From positions 1 to 7,789 of the forward strand of contig JANTFY010000103.1 in the NCBI GenBank assembly GCA_024763185.1: a stretch of 7,789 nucleotides of DNA, read 5' to 3'. The notes under the pieces are model-generated. The model was given only the letters and a program-made list of their open reading frames with translations. It made no database searches and was not told the DNA's origin. The stretch is from Gammaproteobacteria bacterium. Its GTDB lineage: Bacteria; Pseudomonadota; Gammaproteobacteria; GCA-001735895. The position numbers and the translations under genes were made by a program. Below are positions 5,638 to 7,789 of the stretch, one piece after another (position 1 is the first letter of the stretch; each line of letters starts with the position of its first letter).

Positions 5638-7236
5638 CTAATCGTAGATGCCATGCTCCCGGGTGGCGAGGAATTTGACTTCGGGCCAGCGTTCCTCGGT
5701 CATCTGCAGGTTGACTCTTGACGGAGCAATATAGGCCAGATCACCGGCATGATCCAATGCCAGGTTGTTTTTGGCCTTGAGTTTGAATTCGTCGAATTTC
5801 TTTTCATCGTCGCATTCGACCCAGCGTGCCGTGTTGACGTTGACCGCTTCAAACTGGCATTCCACGTTATATTCGTCTTTCAGGCGCTGAGCCACCACTT
5901 CAAACTGCAACACACCCACGGCACCCAGAATCAGGTCGTTGTTGGCAAGCGGTTTGTATAACTGGGTGGCCCCTTCTTCACACAGTTGGGTCAGTCCTTT
6001 GAGCAGGGCTTTCATTTTTAGCGGGTCTTTTAATTGTGCGCGGCGAAAAAGTTCCGGAGCAAAATTGGGTATACCGGTAAAGGCCAGCTCTTCTCCCATG
6101 GTGAAGGTGTCACCAATACGAATGGTGCCGTGGTTATGGATACCGATGATGTCCCCGGTAAACGCCTCGTCAACGTGACCGCGGTCATCGGCCATGAAGG
6201 TCAGGGCGTCGGGAATTTTCACGTCACGTTCCAGGCGAACGTGGCGCAGCTTCATGCCTTTTTCATACTTGCCGGAACACAGGCGCATAAAGGCAATGCG
6301 ATCGCGATGTTGCTTGTCCATGTTGGCCTGTATCTTGAAAACAAAACCGGTGGTTTTATCTTCATCCGGCTGCACGGTACGGGTGCGGGTGGCACGTGCC
6401 ATGGGCGCGGGCGCATATTCAACAAAGGTGTCGAGCAGTTCGGCCATGCCGAAGTTGTTGATCGCGGAACCAAAAAAGACCGGGGTCAGTTCACCTTTTA
6501 AATAGGCATCGACATCAAATTCATGCGAGGCGCCACGCACCAGATCGATCTCGTCACGGAAATCATCGGCCATCTCACCGAGCACTTCATCCAGCCGTGG
6601 ATTGTTCAGCCCTTCGATGACTTCGCCGGAGGAAATCTTGTCGGCATCACTGGCGGAAAACAGGTGTACCGAATCATTGTAAAGATGGAAAACACCTTTC
6701 AGGTTTTTACCCATACCAATCGGCCAGGTGATGGGGGCGCATTGGATTTTGAGGATATCCTCGACCTCATCCATCAGGTCGATCGGGTCACGACCCTCAC
6801 GATCGAGCTTGTTGATAAAGGTCATGATCGGTGTATCGCGCAGACGGCACACCTCCATTAATTTAATGGTACGTTCCTCAACACCCTTGGCACAGTCGAT
6901 CACCATCAACGCCGAGTCAACTGCGGTGAGTGTACGGTAGGTATCCTCGGAAAAGTCTTCGTGGCCCGGGGTATCCAACAGGTTGACAATGCGATCCTTG
7001 TAAGGGAACTGCATCACCGAAGAGGTGATGGAGATGCCGCGTTGTTTTTCCATTTCCATCCAGTCCGAGGTGGCGTGGCGTGCGGCTTTTCGACCTTTTA
7101 CTGTACCGGCCAGCTGGATCGCCTTGCCGAACAGCAGCAGTTTCTCGGTGACGGTGGTTTTACCGGCATCCGGGTGAGAGATGATGGCAAACGTCCGACG
7201 CTTGCGGGTTTCATTGATTAAATTGGCATCAGCCAT
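5638..7236 (-). CDS. prfC: Peptide chain release factor 3 (RF3)
   Basis: 532 residues (E. coli RF3 has 529). It is a translational GTPase that binds the terminating ribosome and drives RF1 or RF2 off after peptide release. The G domain has the P-loop Ser20-His-Pro-Asp-Ala-Gly-Lys-Thr-Thr28, the RF3-type switch I region Arg-Gly-Ile-Ser-Ile-Thr-Ser-Ser-Val-Met at 66-75, G3 Asp88-Thr-Pro-Gly-His92 and G4 Asn142-Lys-Leu-Asp145. Domain II follows, then the C-terminal domain with Asn-Asn-Asp-Leu-Ile-Leu-Gly-Ala-Val-Gly-Val-Leu-Gln-Phe and Ala-Arg-Trp-Val-Glu-Cys, both strongly conserved in RF3 and not in EF-G. The Ser-His-Pro-Asp P-loop also separates it from EF-G. The ATG has AAGGA at 7247-7251, ten bases upstream. 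It is divergent from yceH, and the nuclease gene follows on the same strand. Confidence 0.98.
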   Translation of the reverse strand: MADANLINETRKRRTFAIISHPDAGKTTVTEKLLLFGKAIQLAGTVKGRKAARHATSDWMEMEKQRGISITSSVMQFPYKDRIVNLLDTPGHEDFSEDTYRTLTAVDSALMVIDCAKGVEERTIKLMEVCRLRDTPIMTFINKLDREGRDPIDLMDEVEDILKIQCAPITWPIGMGKNLKGVFHLYNDSVHLFSASDADKISSGEVIEGLNNPRLDEVLGEMADDFRDEIDLVRGASHEFDVDAYLKGELTPVFFGSAINNFGMAELLDTFVEYAPAPMARATRTRTVQPDEDKTTGFVFKIQANMDKQHRDRIAFMRLCSGKYEKGMKLRHVRLERDVKIPDALTFMADDRGHVDEAFTGDIIGIHNHGTIRIGDTFTMGEELAFTGIPNFAPELFRRAQLKDPLKMKALLKGLTQLCEEGATQLYKPLANNDLILGAVGVLQFEVVAQRLKDEYNVECQFEAVNVNTARWVECDDEKKFDEFKLKAKNNLALDHAGDLAYIAPSRVNLQMTEERWPEVKFLATREHGIYD

Positions 7237-7287
7237 TTTTTTCTGGTCCTTTTGCTATCGCTTTGGGTGAAAATAAAATAGCCGAGC

Positions 7288-7293
7288 ATTATA
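7288..7293 (-). promoter_or_regulatory. Perfect -10 box (TATAAT) upstream of prfC
   Basis: Reading the minus strand, TATAAT lies about 52 bases before the prfC ATG, which would give a leader of roughly 45 bases. No good -35 hexamer sits 16-18 bases upstream; TTGCAT lies 21 bases away, which is too far for normal spacing. The promoter may therefore be weak or activator-dependent. The box lies inside one of two similar 16-17-base repeats (7278-7294 and 7299-7314). Confidence 0.4.
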
Positions 7294-7386
7294 CCCGAAT
7301 AGCGGATGCTATACATGCAACAGGGTGGGTTGAAATTGCAGCAACGGGTTTTTACCAATTTCCATTTCCAGTTCCAGTCATTATCA

Positions 7387-7415
7387 TTAAAAAGACACGT
7401 GGCTATTGATAGAAT
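7387..7415 (+). promoter_or_regulatory. Possible sigma70-type promoter for yceH
   Basis: TTAAAA (7387-7392, four of six -35 matches), then 17 bases, then TAGAAT (7410-7415, five of six -10 matches). Transcription would start near 7422, about 47 bases before the yceH ATG. Spacing and position fit, but the -35 box is weak. Confidence 0.35.
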
Positions 7416-7468
7416 ATGATGAGACAACGAAACATGTTAAACCAGATATTCAATCCAAAGAGAAGCAC

Positions 7469-7789
7469 ATGACCGCGTTTAATCTATCCACCAATGAAAC
7501 CCGTGTGATCGGTTGCCTGATGGAAAAATCCGTTACGACACCCGACCAGTATCCTCTGACCCTTAATGCGCTGACCAATGCCTGTAACCAGAAGTCCGGT
7601 CGTGATCCGGTCATGAGCCTGGCTCAGGGTATAGTGCAACACACGGTCAGAGAACTGGCGGAAAAGAATCTGATTCTGGTGGAAGAGGGTTTTAAACGAG
7701 GCGTGGAAAAATACACCCATCGGTTCTGCAATACGCGGTTTAGTGAACTGCAGTTTGATTCTGCGCAGTATGCCATTATCTGCCTGTTG
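7469..7789 (+). CDS. yceH: YceH/DUF480 (UPF0502) protein, N-terminal part (3' truncated by window edge)
   Basis: An open frame of 107 codons from the ATG at 7469 to the window edge, with no stop. The sequence follows E. coli YceH closely: Glu-Thr-Arg-Val-Ile-Gly-Cys-Leu-Met-Glu-Lys, then Thr-Thr-Pro-Asp-Gln-Tyr-Pro-Leu, then Ala-Cys-Asn-Gln-Lys-Ser-x-Arg-Asp-Pro-Val-Met, then Lys-Tyr-x-His-Arg-Phe-Cys-Asn. The family (about 215 residues) is built of two winged-helix domains. The visible part covers the first of these (about 5-90) and the beginning of the second. Its molecular role is not established. An AAAGAGAAG at 7457-7465, three bases before the ATG, can serve as a modest ribosome binding site. 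The gene is divergent from prfC, and a likely promoter lies at 7387-7415. Confidence 0.93.
   Translation, partial: MTAFNLSTNETRVIGCLMEKSVTTPDQYPLTLNALTNACNQKSGRDPVMSLAQGIVQHTVRELAEKNLILVEEGFKRGVEKYTHRFCNTRFSELQFDSAQYAIICLL

Noticed and set aside
6034..6501. A 155-codon open frame on the plus strand inside prfC
   Set aside because: It is a shadow of the prfC reading frame on the opposite strand. RF3 is complete and conserved throughout this stretch.
7218..7427. A 69-codon minus-strand open frame across the prfC start
   Set aside because: It overlaps the prfC start, promoter and leader. It has low-complexity composition and no ribosome binding site.
1..7789. Mobile element, CRISPR array, defence system, tRNA or rRNA
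   Set aside because: I found no transposase or integrase, no regular repeat-spacer pattern, no target-site duplications, and no cloverleaf-like or rRNA-like sequence.

Overview
The window looks like ordinary chromosomal DNA from a gammaproteobacterium. The evidence is the set of genes: a long PlsB-type glycerol-3-phosphate acyltransferase, release factor 3 (PrfC), zinc-finger thioredoxin 2 (TrxC), Hsp15 (HslR) and a YceH/DUF480 protein. All of these are familiar from gammaproteobacterial genomes, but the protein sequences are clearly divergent from E. coli. I cannot name the genus. I see no transposase, integrase, phage gene, CRISPR array, rRNA or tRNA.

Layout from left to right. (1) A rightward block holds the 3' end of an HDOD-domain protein gene (cut by the window edge), trxC and hslR. 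trxC and hslR overlap by 8 bases and are probably translationally coupled. (2) plsB runs leftward and converges on hslR, with only two bases between the stop codons. (3) Divergent from plsB is a rightward gene for a small unnamed membrane protein with an HELGH zinc-protease motif. A near-consensus sigma70-type promoter (TTGACA, 17 bases, TATATT) precedes it and helps fix its start at the ATG at 3901. (4) A short convergent intergenic stretch carries an 8-bp inverted repeat. (5) A leftward pair follows: prfC, then a staphylococcal-nuclease-like gene 81 bases downstream of it. (6) A divergent regulatory region of 232 bases has a TATAAT box facing prfC and a plausible promoter facing yceH, which runs off the right edge.

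The recognised genes are housekeeping: redox and protein folding (trxC), rescue of stalled 50S subunits (hslR), the first step of phospholipid synthesis (plsB), and recycling of release factors (prfC). They do not form one pathway. The two less ordinary genes are the HELGH membrane protein, which resembles the site-2 protease (M50) fold in three separate motifs, and the nuclease, which has a full SNase active site but no signal peptide, a roughly 50-residue insertion and a long C-terminal extension. I found no convincing new multi-gene system. These two proteins are the parts most worth following up.
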